A stretch of DNA of 64,000 bases, taken from assembly GCA_002786915.1 (NCBI GenBank), contig PCUV01000057.1, positions 120,076-184,075 on the forward strand, given 5' to 3'. Shown here in pieces: positions 29,085-38,546 of this stretch. Below the pieces are notes generated by a model that ran no database searches, was not told where the DNA came from, and saw only the letters and a list, made by a program, of their open reading frames with translations. Numbering within the stretch: the first letter of the stretch is position 1; each line of letters opens with the position of its first letter. The DNA comes from Comamonadaceae bacterium CG12_big_fil_rev_8_21_14_0_65_59_15 (GTDB lineage: Bacteria; Pseudomonadota; Gammaproteobacteria; Burkholderiales; Burkholderiaceae_C). Both the position numbers and the translations under genes were made by a program.

Positions 29085-29867
29085 ATGCAGACCCAAAAAA
29101 CAGCCCTCATCACCGGCTCCACCAGCGGCATCGGTCTGGGTATTGCCGAATACTTTGCGAAACAAGGTATCAACATCGTCCTCAACGGGATGGGCGATGC
29201 CGCAGAAATTGAGGCCACCCGCGCCCGGCTGGCGGCCACCTACCCGGTCAAAGTCGGGTTTTACGGGGCAGACATGGGCCAGGCCGCGGCCATTGAAAAC
29301 ATGTTTGCGTCAATTGATGCCGAGTTTGACGGCGTGGACATTCTGGTCAACAACGCGGGCATCCAGTTTGTGGCACCGGTGGATGAATTTCCAACAGCCA
29401 AGTGGGATGCGATCCTGGCCATCAACCTGACCTCGGCATTTCACACCACGCGCCTGGCCTTGCCGCACATGAAAAAGCAGCAGTGGGGGCGCATCATCCA
29501 GGTGGCCTCGGCGCACGCGCTGGTGGCCTCGCCTTTCAAGTCGGCCTACGTGGCGGCCAAACACGGTATTGCCGGGTTGACCAAAACCGTGGCGCTAGAG
29601 GTGGCAGAACTTGGCATCACGGTCAATGCGGTGTGCCCGGGTTATGTCTGGACACCGCTGGTGGAAAAGCAGATTCCGGAAACCGCCAAGGCACGGGGCA
29701 TCACCGAAGCGCAAGTTATTCAAGACGTGTTGCTCACCGCGCAGCCGACCAAAAAATTCGTCACGGTTGAACAAGTGGCCGCGCTAGCGGGTTTTCTGGC
29801 CAGCGACGCCGCTGCCTCCATCACCGGTGCGGTGATCCCGATCGACGGTGGCTGGACCGCGCACTGA
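29085..29867 (+). CDS. bdhA: D-3-hydroxybutyrate dehydrogenase
   Basis: A 260-residue SDR enzyme that interconverts D-3-hydroxybutyrate and acetoacetate with NAD. Motifs: GSTSGIG nucleotide loop, NNAG, active Ser in VASAHALVASPFKSAYVAAK with the Tyr-x-x-x-Lys, and the substrate-loop region GYVWTPLVEKQIPETAK that is diagnostic of 3-hydroxybutyrate dehydrogenases. The next gene acts on acetoacetate, supporting the assignment. Confidence 0.93.
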   Translation: MQTQKTALITGSTSGIGLGIAEYFAKQGINIVLNGMGDAAEIEATRARLAATYPVKVGFYGADMGQAAAIENMFASIDAEFDGVDILVNNAGIQFVAPVDEFPTAKWDAILAINLTSAFHTTRLALPHMKKQQWGRIIQVASAHALVASPFKSAYVAAKHGIAGLTKTVALEVAELGITVNAVCPGYVWTPLVEKQIPETAKARGITEAQVIQDVLLTAQPTKKFVTVEQVAALAGFLASDAAASITGAVIPIDGGWTAH

Positions 29868-29880
29868 CCCGGCCCGCACC

Positions 29881-30675
29881 ATGAAAATGAACGACGTTCT
29901 TCAATTGCCGTCGATGCCTGCGGCATCGCCCTCGTATCCGCGTGGCCCCTACCGCTTTATTGACCGCGAATACCTGATCATCACGTACGAGTCAGACCCG
30001 CAGGCGATTCGCTCTGCCTTGCCCGAACCGCTGGAACCCGATGGCAGCAACACCGTGCTGTATGAATTCATCCGGATGCCCGACTCGGCGGGTTTTGGCA
30101 GCTACACCGAATCTGGCGTGGTGATTCCGGCGCTGTACCAGGGCGAGCACGTCAACTTCACGGCGCAGATGTACCTGGACGACGAGCCGCCGATAGCCGG
30201 CGGACGCGAAATCTGGGGCTTTCCCAAAAAACATGGCCACCCCAAATTGACCGTGGTGCAAGACACGCTCACCGGCACGCTGGACTATGCAGGTGTTCAG
30301 GTGGCCGTGGGCACCATGGGTTACAAACACCAACACCTGCTGTACGACGTGGCGGGGCAAAAGCAATGCTCATCGGCCTCGATCATCGACAAAATGAGTA
30401 AAACCCAAGTCAACCTGAAACTCATTCCCGGGGTGGACGGCCAACTGGCGATTGCGCAACTGGTGGCCTACAACCTGACCGACATCGCCGTGCAGGGTGC
30501 TTGGTCGGGCCCGGCCCGGCTGCATTTGACCGCGCATGTCAATGCGCCAGTGGCCGATTTGCCGGTGCACAAGACAGTTGGTGGTTTGCACTTTATTGTC
30601 AACCTGACGCTGCCCTATGGCCGTGTGTTGTTTGACTACCTTGCCCCATCTACAGCAACCCCATCAGGAGAATAA
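29881..30675 (+). CDS. adc: Acetoacetate decarboxylase
   Basis: A 264-residue enzyme that converts acetoacetate to acetone and CO2 through a Schiff base. The catalytic lysine pair is in GGREIWGFPKKHGHP, and the MGYKHQ and ADLPVHK segments match the family. It lies 13 bases after bdhA. An ATG at 29887 could also serve as start. Confidence 0.93.
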   Translation: MKMNDVLQLPSMPAASPSYPRGPYRFIDREYLIITYESDPQAIRSALPEPLEPDGSNTVLYEFIRMPDSAGFGSYTESGVVIPALYQGEHVNFTAQMYLDDEPPIAGGREIWGFPKKHGHPKLTVVQDTLTGTLDYAGVQVAVGTMGYKHQHLLYDVAGQKQCSSASIIDKMSKTQVNLKLIPGVDGQLAIAQLVAYNLTDIAVQGAWSGPARLHLTAHVNAPVADLPVHKTVGGLHFIVNLTLPYGRVLFDYLAPSTATPSGE

Positions 30676-30678
30676 GCC

Positions 30679-31785
30679 ATGCCCAAGCCACAAACAACAG
30701 CGTGTGAACCGCCCAGCCGCGTGGTGCTGGTCATGCAAGGCGGCGGTGCACTGGGGGCTTTTCAAGCCGGCGTCTATGAGGCCATGCACAGCGCAGGCAT
30801 CGAACCCGACTGGGTGGTGGGTACGTCCATCGGAGCCATCAACGCTGCCTTGATTGCAGGCAACAAACCAGAGCACCGACTGGATTGTTTGCGTGAATTC
30901 TGGGACATGGTTTCCAGCGCCAGCACTTCATCGTCGCTATGGAACACCTTTGGCATGCTCAACCTGGTGCACAACATGGTGACCGTTACCAACGGTGTAC
31001 CTGGTTTTTTCAAACCCAACCCAAGTGCGCTCATGGGCACACACCTGCCGGTGGGTGTTACGCAAGCGAGCTTTTACAGCACCGAACCGTTGCGCAACAC
31101 GCTCTGTGAGTTGGCCAACTTCAATCGCATCAACGCGCATGCCACCCGCTTGACGCTGGGCGCGGTGAACGCCCGCAGCGGCCAGATGCGCTACTTTGAC
31201 AGCCGCGACACCGCGCTCACCATCGACCATGTGATGGCCTCGGGCGCGCTGCCACCGGCTTTCCCGGCCGTGATGATCGACGGTGAGCCGTATTGGGACG
31301 GTGGCATTTATTCCAACACGCCCCTGGAAGTGGTGATGGACGACAACCCACGCCAGGACTCGGTGATCTTTGCCGCCCAGTTGTGGCAACAAGAGGGTGC
31401 CGTGCCAGAGACTATTGCCCAGGTCAGCAGTCGGCTCAAAGACATTCAGTACGCCAGCCGGGCCGAGAGCCATGCGGCGCGGCAGCAGCAAATTCACCAC
31501 CTGCGCCACATCGTGCGCCAGCTCGGGGGGCTGTTGCCGCCAGCCGTACGCGCCAAACCTGAGGCCAAAGCGTTGCTGGGTTGGGGCTGCGGCACTGTGA
31601 TGCATCTGCTGCCCATGCAGGCACCGGCGCTCAGCGGTGAAGACCACACCAAAGACATCGACTTCACGCCAGCGGGTATTCGCGCACGCTGGAGGGCCGG
31701 GGTGGAATTTGCCCAGCGGCGTATCGATGCAGCCCCGTGGAACGATCCCTTTGATCCGATGCTGGGCATTGTGGTGCACAAATAG
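30679..31785 (+). CDS. Patatin-like phospholipase (DUF3734)
   Basis: A 368-residue patatin-fold hydrolase with DUF3734 in its C-terminal half. The oxyanion motif GGGALGAFQAG, nucleophile elbow GTSIGA and catalytic Asp in DGGIYSNTP are all present. It begins 3 bases after the acetoacetate decarboxylase stop. The bdhA-adc-patatin grouping recurs in Burkholderiales and may link the enzyme to polyhydroxybutyrate granules, although direct evidence is missing. Confidence 0.9.
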   Translation: MPKPQTTACEPPSRVVLVMQGGGALGAFQAGVYEAMHSAGIEPDWVVGTSIGAINAALIAGNKPEHRLDCLREFWDMVSSASTSSSLWNTFGMLNLVHNMVTVTNGVPGFFKPNPSALMGTHLPVGVTQASFYSTEPLRNTLCELANFNRINAHATRLTLGAVNARSGQMRYFDSRDTALTIDHVMASGALPPAFPAVMIDGEPYWDGGIYSNTPLEVVMDDNPRQDSVIFAAQLWQQEGAVPETIAQVSSRLKDIQYASRAESHAARQQQIHHLRHIVRQLGGLLPPAVRAKPEAKALLGWGCGTVMHLLPMQAPALSGEDHTKDIDFTPAGIRARWRAGVEFAQRRIDAAPWNDPFDPMLGIVVHK

Positions 31786-31807
31786 ACGAGCCGTGCAGGT
31801 GGACACC

Positions 31808-32773
31808 ATGCTCAACCGGACGCTGTGCAGCCTGTCACATCGGTGCTGCGCGTTGTTGCTTGTGTTGTTGGCAAGCGCGACTGCGTCTGCGCAGGTGCTT
31901 AACGGGTTTGACTTGCGGCAGTCACTGGTGCCGGCAGATCAGATTTTTCCGGGCGGGCCGGCCAAGGACGGCATACCAGCCATTGATCGGCCGCAATTTG
32001 TTGCTGCGGCAAAGGCCGATTTTTTACAGTCGGATGATCAAGTCCTTGGTTTGCAAGTGCAAGATGTGGCGCGCGCCTACCCACTGCGTATTCTGAATTG
32101 GCACGAGGTGGTCAACGACCAGTTGGGGCCAGATCCGGTGGTTATCACCTACTGCCCGTTGTGCGGCACCGGTGCGGTGTTTGATCGGCGCGTGGGCGTC
32201 AAGGTACTCAGCTTTGGCGTGTCGGGCCTGCTCTACAACAACGACGTGCTGCTGTACGACCGGCAGACCAACTCACTGTGGTCGCAATTGATGGGGCAGG
32301 CCATCAGCGGGCCCATGAAAGGGCGGCGTTTGCGTTACCTGCCCGTGACCCATACCCGCTGGGACGATTGGCACCAGGCACACGCAGCCACCCAGGTGCT
32401 GACGACCGACACGGGTGCGCAGCGATCGTACGACCGGAATCCGTATGCAGGCTACGACACCAGCAACGATGTGATGTTTCCGTTGCGCTTCAGGTCGGCA
32501 GGCTTGCATCCCAAAGAGCGTGTGCTGGCCGTGGTCATGGGTACGCAGGCCAAGGCTTATCCATTTGTCGAACTTGCCAAAACCAATGGCGTACTGAACG
32601 ACCACTTTGCCGACAGGCGGTGGACGATCCGCTTTGACCCGCGTGCCGGCCGGGCGACACTGCACGATGAACATGGCGTACAAGCCCCTGCCGTGGTAGG
32701 GTACTGGTTCGCGTGGTACGCGTTCCATCCCGAGACAGCCGTGTTCCGGGCCGAAGCGAAAGGTCGACCGTGA
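31808..32773 (+). CDS. DUF3179 secreted protein
   Basis: A 321-residue protein with a signal peptide ending near ATASAQ and a DUF3179 domain. Features include NWHEVVND, a CPLCGTGAVFDR motif (Cys-x-x-Cys) and a repeat-like C-terminal strand set. Function unknown; the CPLC pair could be redox-active or bind a metal. It follows the patatin gene by 22 bases. Confidence 0.85.
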   Translation: MLNRTLCSLSHRCCALLLVLLASATASAQVLNGFDLRQSLVPADQIFPGGPAKDGIPAIDRPQFVAAAKADFLQSDDQVLGLQVQDVARAYPLRILNWHEVVNDQLGPDPVVITYCPLCGTGAVFDRRVGVKVLSFGVSGLLYNNDVLLYDRQTNSLWSQLMGQAISGPMKGRRLRYLPVTHTRWDDWHQAHAATQVLTTDTGAQRSYDRNPYAGYDTSNDVMFPLRFRSAGLHPKERVLAVVMGTQAKAYPFVELAKTNGVLNDHFADRRWTIRFDPRAGRATLHDEHGVQAPAVVGYWFAWYAFHPETAVFRAEAKGRP

Positions 32774-32810
32774 AGGTGGGTCTGATGTACCAGTTGGTGA
32801 GCTTTAACTG

Positions 32811-34901
32811 ATGGTCAACTCGATGTCGATTCGTACCCGCCTGATCCTGGCTTTTGCTGTCTTGCTGGCGCTGCTGTTTGCCGTGGCAGCCGTATCATTG
32901 CAGCGGTTGGAGGTTCTGACGGCCACCACGCAGGACATTGTCAACTTCCAGGCACGTCGTGCGCAGCTGGCACAACGCATCAACCAGCACGCGCAGGCCG
33001 AAGCCATCATATTGCTCAACCTGTTGCAGACCAGTGGGCGTGAAGAACGCGTCAAACTCTACGCTGCGCTGGATGAAGAAATAGCGGCTTCGGGCAAAGC
33101 CGTCAGCGACCTGGACATGACCATGCTCAGTGCCGAAGTGCAAGGCGAAATCGACCACATCAGTGATTTGCGCCAGCGCTACGGCGTGCTGCTGCAAGAA
33201 ACGGTTGAGCTGATTGAAATCGAAGGCACACCCAAAGCGCGAGCTTATTTTGAAGACCGCACGCACAAGGTGTTGCGTACGCTGCTGTTTGATACCCAGG
33301 CGTTGGAAGATCAGCTGCAGCAGATGATGCAGTCTGAGCTGGAGCAGCTCAAACTGGCCGCTGACCAGGCGCGGCAACGGGTCATCTGGCTAGCGTTCGC
33401 CGCGCTGGTGATCGGCGTTTGGTTGGCCTGGTTCATAGCGCGCGGCATTGTGGTTCCGGTGCGCTCGGCCGTGTCTTTGGCACGCGGCATTGCGGCGGGT
33501 CACTACGACCTGGACGTGCCGCAGGGCCAGCGCGGTGAAATTGGGGCGCTGCTGCGCGCGCTACGCACCATGCGCGACAGCATTGCCAGCCGGGAAGCAA
33601 AAATACTGCGCCTGGCGTATGTCGATCCACTGACAGATTTGCCCAACCGCACGCGCTTCACGGAGCTGTTTGACGAACGGCCCGCGCAGCAAAACGGTGC
33701 GTTGGTGCTGCTTGACATCAACCGCTTTGCCGCCATCAACAATGCGCTAGGGCACGCGGTGGGAGACCAGCTGCTGTGCCAGATTGCCAGGCGCATCCAG
33801 CAGGCGCTGGGTGCGTCTGATCTGGTGGCACACTTTTGGGCCGACCAATACGCCTTGCTGCTACCCGATGCCGACCGGGTGCACGCCGCGGCGCAGGTGC
33901 AGCACATCATCGACACGCTGCGTGCGCCGATCATGCTCGAAGGCCAGCGGCTGGATATTGAAGTCAGTGCTGGCGTGGCCTTGTACCACCCTGGCAGTGC
34001 CCGTCTGCACGACTTGCTGCGCTGTGCCAGCCAGGCGCTGACCCTGGCCAAGCGACACCACGACCCAATGGCCTTTGTGGCTGATATGCAGGGTGATGTA
34101 CCTCCGGCACAACTGTCCTTGATTGGTGAAATGCGTGAGGCACTGGCGCAGGGTGAGTTTGTCATTTACTACCAGCCCAAACTGAACCTGGCGCAACACC
34201 AGATCACCGCCGCCGAGGCGCTGATTCGCTGGCGGCATCCGCTCAAGAGCATGATCCCGCCGATGCAGTTCATTCCGTTTGCCGAGCAAACCGGTTTTAT
34301 CCGCGAGATCACACCCTGGGTGGTGCGCCAGGTCATTGCCGATGCCGCCCAGTGGCAACGCCGCGGCTTGTCGGTGGTGGCATCGGCCAACCTGTCCACC
34401 CTTGATCTGCTGAGCCATGCGCTGGTGCAAGACATTCAGCAGTGCGCCACGCAAGCCGGTTTGCTGCCTGCGCAACTGTGCCTTGAAATTACCGAAAGCG
34501 CCTTGATGGATCAGCCCGAGCTGGCACTGCAACACCTGCACGAGTTGTCGGTGTTCGGTTTCAAGCTGTCGATTGACGACTACGGCACCGGCCAGTCGTC
34601 GCTGGCTTACGTCAAGACCCTGCCGGTCAACGAGCTCAAGATCGATCGCGCTTTTGTGACTGGTGTGGATCACACCCCCAAGAACGCGGCCATCGTTCGC
34701 TCCACCCTGTTGCTGTGCCGCGAACTGGGGCTGTCGGTGGTGGCCGAAGGCGCTGAAACGGCTGAAGAACTGGCCTGGCTCACCGCCAACCAATGCGACC
34801 TGGTGCAAGGCTACGTGGTGGCCAAACCGATGCCGCTGAATGAATTTTTAACCTGGGTTGAGAAATACAACAACCCTGATACTTGCGGGACAGATCTTTA
34901 G
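32811..34901 (+). CDS. Membrane c-di-GMP phosphodiesterase with degenerate GGDEF and EAL domains
   Basis: A 696-residue inner-membrane signalling protein. It has TM1 (about 9-32), a periplasmic four-helix sensor, TM2 (about 195-215), a HAMP domain, GGDEF and EAL. The GGDEF active motif is replaced by FWADQY, so cyclase activity is unlikely. The EAL domain keeps EALIRW, EITES, DDYGTG, ELKIDR and EGAE, so hydrolysis of c-di-GMP is likely. The last residues and the TAG stop fall inside the first copy of a 42-bp repeat, showing the C terminus has been rewritten by it. Confidence 0.9.
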   Translation: MVNSMSIRTRLILAFAVLLALLFAVAAVSLQRLEVLTATTQDIVNFQARRAQLAQRINQHAQAEAIILLNLLQTSGREERVKLYAALDEEIAASGKAVSDLDMTMLSAEVQGEIDHISDLRQRYGVLLQETVELIEIEGTPKARAYFEDRTHKVLRTLLFDTQALEDQLQQMMQSELEQLKLAADQARQRVIWLAFAALVIGVWLAWFIARGIVVPVRSAVSLARGIAAGHYDLDVPQGQRGEIGALLRALRTMRDSIASREAKILRLAYVDPLTDLPNRTRFTELFDERPAQQNGALVLLDINRFAAINNALGHAVGDQLLCQIARRIQQALGASDLVAHFWADQYALLLPDADRVHAAAQVQHIIDTLRAPIMLEGQRLDIEVSAGVALYHPGSARLHDLLRCASQALTLAKRHHDPMAFVADMQGDVPPAQLSLIGEMREALAQGEFVIYYQPKLNLAQHQITAAEALIRWRHPLKSMIPPMQFIPFAEQTGFIREITPWVVRQVIADAAQWQRRGLSVVASANLSTLDLLSHALVQDIQQCATQAGLLPAQLCLEITESALMDQPELALQHLHELSVFGFKLSIDDYGTGQSSLAYVKTLPVNELKIDRAFVTGVDHTPKNAAIVRSTLLLCRELGLSVVAEGAETAEELAWLTANQCDLVQGYVVAKPMPLNEFLTWVEKYNNPDTCGTDL

Positions 34902-35001
34902 CTCTGTCCTCAACTGACTAAACCTTGCGGGACAGATCTTTAGCTCTGTCCTCAACTGATTAAACCTTGCGGGACAGATCTTTAGCTCTGTCCTCAACTG
35001 A
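34882..35001. repeat. Three tandem 42-bp hairpin repeats
   Basis: A 36-bp unit beginning CTTGCGGGACAGATC starts at 34882, 34924 and 34966 and is separated by near-identical 6-bp linkers (CTAAAC, TTAAAC). Each unit contains GGACAGA and TCTGTCC around an 8-base loop. The first copy contributes the stop codon of the phosphodiesterase gene, and the third ends 11 bases before glutathione reductase. This looks like a REP/BIME-like intergenic element that may modulate mRNA between the two genes. Confidence 0.85.
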
Positions 35002-35012
35002 CCGGAAAAATC

Positions 35013-36401
35013 ATGGCCACACCTTTCGACTGTCAACTGTTTGTCATCGGCGGCGGCTCCGGCGGTGTGCGCGCCGCGCGCATCGCGGCCAACCTGGGCG
35101 CGCGGGTCATCATTGCGGAAAACTTTCGCTACGGCGGCACCTGCGTCATACGCGGTTGTGTGCCCAAGAAGTTGCTGGTGTACGCCTCACACTACGCACA
35201 AGAATTTGCCGACGCTGCCGGCTTTGGCTGGAGCGTGCCACCAGCCACCTTCTCGTGGCCCAAGCTGATCGCGGCCAAGGACGCAGAAATCAGCAAACTC
35301 AGCGCCATGTACGAAAAAAATCTGCTGAACTCGGGCGTGCAGGTGCTGCAAGGCGCGGCGCGCGTGGTGGATGCGCATACCGTCGAGGTGAATGGCCAGC
35401 CATGGCGCGCCGAGCACATTCTGGTAGCCACCGGCGGCACGCCGTTTTTGCCTGCGCTGCCAGGCATCGAACACGCTATAACCTCCAACGAGGTGTTCAA
35501 CCTGCCCACGCAGCCCAAGCGGGTGCTGATTGTGGGTGGCGGCTACATTGCGGTGGAGTTTGCCGGCATCTTCCATGGGCTGGGCAGTGCGGTCACGCTG
35601 GCTTATCGGGGTGAGCAGATTCTGCGTGGCTTTGACGATGATTTGCGCGCCCACCTGCACGATGAGATGGCGCAAAAAGGCGTGCGCATTCTGTTGCATA
35701 CCGACGTCACCGGGATCGAAAAGCAAAGCGATGGCAGCTTGCAAGTGGGCTTGCGCATTGGCAGCGATGGTGCGCCAACCCAGGCTGGTTTTGACGCTGT
35801 CCTGTACGCCACCGGGCGCGTGCCCCAAACCACTGACCTTGGTCTGGCCGAGGCTGGCGTTGCGCTGGACAAGACCGGCGGTGTCATCGTCGATGCCTAC
35901 GGCCACAGCAACGTGCCCAGCATTCACGCCGTGGGCGATGTGACCAACCGCATTGCGCTCACTCCGGTAGCAATCCGCGAAGGCGCTGCCCTGGCGCAGA
36001 CGCTGTTTGGCACCGCCCCCACCGCTGCCGACCTGACCACCGTGCCTTCTGCGGTGTTCAGCCAGCCGCAGATTGGCACCGTGGGCCTGACTGAAGAAGA
36101 GGCGCTGCAGCAGGTGGCGCAGATTGACATTTACCGCGCCAACTTTCGCGCGCTGGGTCGCGGCCTGGCCGGTGGTAAAGAGCGCACGCTGGTCAAGCTG
36201 ATTGTGGACAGCGCCAGCCAGCGCGTGCTGGGCGCGCACATGGTGGGCGACGACGCAGCCGAGATCATCCAGAGTCTGGCGGTGGCCATCCGCATGGGTG
36301 CCACCAAAGCCGACTTCGACGCCACCGTGGCGCTGCATCCCACCTCGGCCGAAGAGTTTGTTACGCTGAAAGAAAAAACCACCCGAACCCGCCAGGTGTG
36401 A
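35013..36401 (+). CDS. gor: Glutathione-disulfide reductase
   Basis: A 462-residue FAD enzyme that reduces GSSG with NADPH. The N-terminal FAD motif (GGGSGGVRAARIAANLGA), the redox pair in GGTCVIRGCVPKKLLVY, the central NAD(P)-binding GGGYIAVEFAG and the C-terminal catalytic His in HPTSAEEFV are present. It follows the hairpin repeats and precedes the ergothioneine genes, making a local thiol-redox group. Confidence 0.95.
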   Translation: MATPFDCQLFVIGGGSGGVRAARIAANLGARVIIAENFRYGGTCVIRGCVPKKLLVYASHYAQEFADAAGFGWSVPPATFSWPKLIAAKDAEISKLSAMYEKNLLNSGVQVLQGAARVVDAHTVEVNGQPWRAEHILVATGGTPFLPALPGIEHAITSNEVFNLPTQPKRVLIVGGGYIAVEFAGIFHGLGSAVTLAYRGEQILRGFDDDLRAHLHDEMAQKGVRILLHTDVTGIEKQSDGSLQVGLRIGSDGAPTQAGFDAVLYATGRVPQTTDLGLAEAGVALDKTGGVIVDAYGHSNVPSIHAVGDVTNRIALTPVAIREGAALAQTLFGTAPTAADLTTVPSAVFSQPQIGTVGLTEEEALQQVAQIDIYRANFRALGRGLAGGKERTLVKLIVDSASQRVLGAHMVGDDAAEIIQSLAVAIRMGATKADFDATVALHPTSAEEFVTLKEKTTRTRQV

Positions 36402-36408
36402 ACGCTGC

Positions 36409-37320
36409 ATGAACCCACAGACAGAGATCATTGATGGCTTGACGCAAACAGCGGCCAGCATTTCACCCAAGTACTTTTACGACGCAGCGGGCTCGGCGCT
36501 GTTTGAGCAGATCACCCGGTTGCCAGCGTATTACCCGACGCGCGTCGAGCGACAGATCATGACCATGCATGGCGCGGACATCGCGCAACGCATCGGCACG
36601 GGTGGCACGGTCATCGAGCCCGGTGCTGGCAACTGCGAAAAGGCCCGCGCGCTGTGCGAGCTGGTTCGGCCCGAACGCTTTGTGGCGCTGGACATCTCTG
36701 AAGACTTTTTGCATCAGGCTGTGGCCGGTCTGCGTGCGGCCTTGCCAGGCGTTCGCGTCAGTGCCGTGGTGGCCGACTTGACGCATGCCTTCGTGCTCCC
36801 CGGGGATGTGCCCATGCCTCGGCGGCTGGTGTTTTACCCTGGCTCGTCCATTGGCAATTTTGATCCGCTCCATGCACTGGCCTTGCTTACCCGCTTGCGT
36901 GCGTTGCTCGACACCGACGGCGCCTTGCTGATTGGCGTGGATATGGTCAAGGACGAGGCCGCACTCAACGCTGCCTATGACGATGACCAGGGGGTCACGG
37001 CTGCTTTTAACCGCAATGTGCTGAACCACGTCAACCGGCTCATCGGCAGCAACTTTGACACGGCGCAGTGGAAACACCGTGCTTTTTTTAACGCCACCGC
37101 GTCGCGCATTGAAATGCACCTGGAGGCTTGCGCCGACATACGGGTGCAGTGGACGGGTGGTGAGCGCCACTTTGTGCGTGGCGAGCGCATCCATACCGAA
37201 AACAGCTACAAATACCGGGCAGACGATTTTGTTGCACTGCTGCGTCGGGCCGGGCTGACGCAAACGCAGGTCTGGACTAATCCCGCCAACTGGTTTGCCA
37301 TGATGCTGGCCCGGCCGTGA
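36409..37320 (+). CDS. egtD: L-histidine N-alpha-methyltransferase
   Basis: A 303-residue SAM-dependent enzyme that trimethylates histidine to hercynine, the first step of ergothioneine synthesis. The VIEPGAGNCEKAR motif binds SAM, and FYPGSSIGNFDP and the C-terminal IHTENSYKY motif are characteristic. It lies 7 bases after gor and is followed directly by egtB. Confidence 0.95.
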   Translation: MNPQTEIIDGLTQTAASISPKYFYDAAGSALFEQITRLPAYYPTRVERQIMTMHGADIAQRIGTGGTVIEPGAGNCEKARALCELVRPERFVALDISEDFLHQAVAGLRAALPGVRVSAVVADLTHAFVLPGDVPMPRRLVFYPGSSIGNFDPLHALALLTRLRALLDTDGALLIGVDMVKDEAALNAAYDDDQGVTAAFNRNVLNHVNRLIGSNFDTAQWKHRAFFNATASRIEMHLEACADIRVQWTGGERHFVRGERIHTENSYKYRADDFVALLRRAGLTQTQVWTNPANWFAMMLARP

Positions 37321-37343
37321 AGCATGCTCTGGAGTTTGCCAAG

Positions 37344-38531
37344 ATGAATCCTGCGTCATTGCTTTCAAGCTATCAAGCGGTGCGTCAGCACACGCTGGCA
37401 CTGGCTGCCCCGTTAAGTGCCGAAGACTGCTGCGTGCAGTCCATGCCCGATGCCAGCCCGGTCAAATGGCATCTGGCGCACACCACCTGGTTTTTTGAGA
37501 CCTTTGTGCTGGAGCGTTGGGAGCCACACTTCACACCCTTTGATGCGAGCTTTCGGGTGCTGTTCAACTCGTACTACAACGCGGTTGGCGACAAGCACCC
37601 ACGGCCCCAACGCGGCATGCTCACACGCCCGGGGCTGAGCGAAGTGCTAGCCTACCGCGCGCAGGTCGATCAGCGCCTGCAAGCGTTGTGGCCAGCGCAA
37701 TCGGCCAACGCCGAACTGCGCCAACTGATCACGCTGGGCCTGCAGCATGAGCAGCAACACCAGGAGCTGCTGCTGACCGACGTGCTGCATTTGTTGTCGC
37801 GCAACCCCCTGTTTCCCGCTTACAGCACGTCCGTGTCTGTGGTCGAGCCAGCACAGGCGTTGCGCTGGCAAGCGTTTGAAGGCGGCCTGGTGGCCATCGG
37901 CCACAGCGGAGACGGTTTTTGTTTTGACAACGAAACACCGCGGCACCAGGTTTTTCTGCCGCCGTATCAACTGGCATCGCGGCTGGTGACCAACGTTGAA
38001 TATGCCGCTTTCATCGCCGCAGGTGGCTACGCTGACCCTGTGTATTGGCTGGCCGAAGGCTGGGACTGGCGTGTGGCGCAGCAACGCCAGCACCCACTGT
38101 ATTGGCAGCGCCAGGGCCATCAGTGGCAGGCATTCACACTGGGCGGCCTGCACCCGCTGGACGCGCAACAGCCAGTGCAGCACGTGTGTTACTTTGAGGC
38201 CGATGCCTATGCGCGCTGGGCCCAGGCGCGCCTGCCCACAGAGGCAGAGTGGGAACATGCGGCCAGCAGCGCCACAGGCCAGCCGCTGCAGCAGCTCTTT
38301 GATGTAGCCTGGCAATGGACTTCATCAAGCTATGCGCCTTACCCCGGCTTTCGCACCGCGCCGGGGGCCGTGGGCGAATACAACGGCAAGTTCATGGTCA
38401 ACCAGTACGTGCTGCGCGGCGGCTCGGTGGCCACACCACCCGGGCACACGCGCGCCACCTACCGCAATTTTTTTGCGGCCAGTGCCTGCTGGCAGTTCAC
38501 CGGCATCCGGCTGGCGCGGGACGCCGCCTGA
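37344..38531 (+). CDS. egtB: Ergothioneine sulfoxide synthase EgtB
   Basis: A protein of about 395 residues with an N-terminal DinB_2 domain and C-terminal FGE-sulfatase domain. Iron ligands: an early His in WHLAHTTWFFE and the HX3HXE motif in QHEQQHQE at about 135-141. It joins hercynine to a thiol (gamma-Glu-Cys or Cys) with oxygen. Start alternatives are GTG 37317, overlapping egtD as GTGA, and ATG 37344, preceded by GGAG; I use the ATG. EgtA, C and E are absent, as in many proteobacteria. Confidence 0.92.
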   Translation: MNPASLLSSYQAVRQHTLALAAPLSAEDCCVQSMPDASPVKWHLAHTTWFFETFVLERWEPHFTPFDASFRVLFNSYYNAVGDKHPRPQRGMLTRPGLSEVLAYRAQVDQRLQALWPAQSANAELRQLITLGLQHEQQHQELLLTDVLHLLSRNPLFPAYSTSVSVVEPAQALRWQAFEGGLVAIGHSGDGFCFDNETPRHQVFLPPYQLASRLVTNVEYAAFIAAGGYADPVYWLAEGWDWRVAQQRQHPLYWQRQGHQWQAFTLGGLHPLDAQQPVQHVCYFEADAYARWAQARLPTEAEWEHAASSATGQPLQQLFDVAWQWTSSSYAPYPGFRTAPGAVGEYNGKFMVNQYVLRGGSVATPPGHTRATYRNFFAASACWQFTGIRLARDAA

Positions 38532-38546
38532 AAGTGCGCTAACCCA

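Noticed and set aside
34882..35001. A short CRISPR array
   Set aside because: Only three units with 6-bp nearly identical linkers; spacers are absent, and each unit is itself a hairpin.
35187..36470. A 427-codon minus-strand frame over gor
   Set aside because: Antisense to glutathione reductase with no recognisable motifs.
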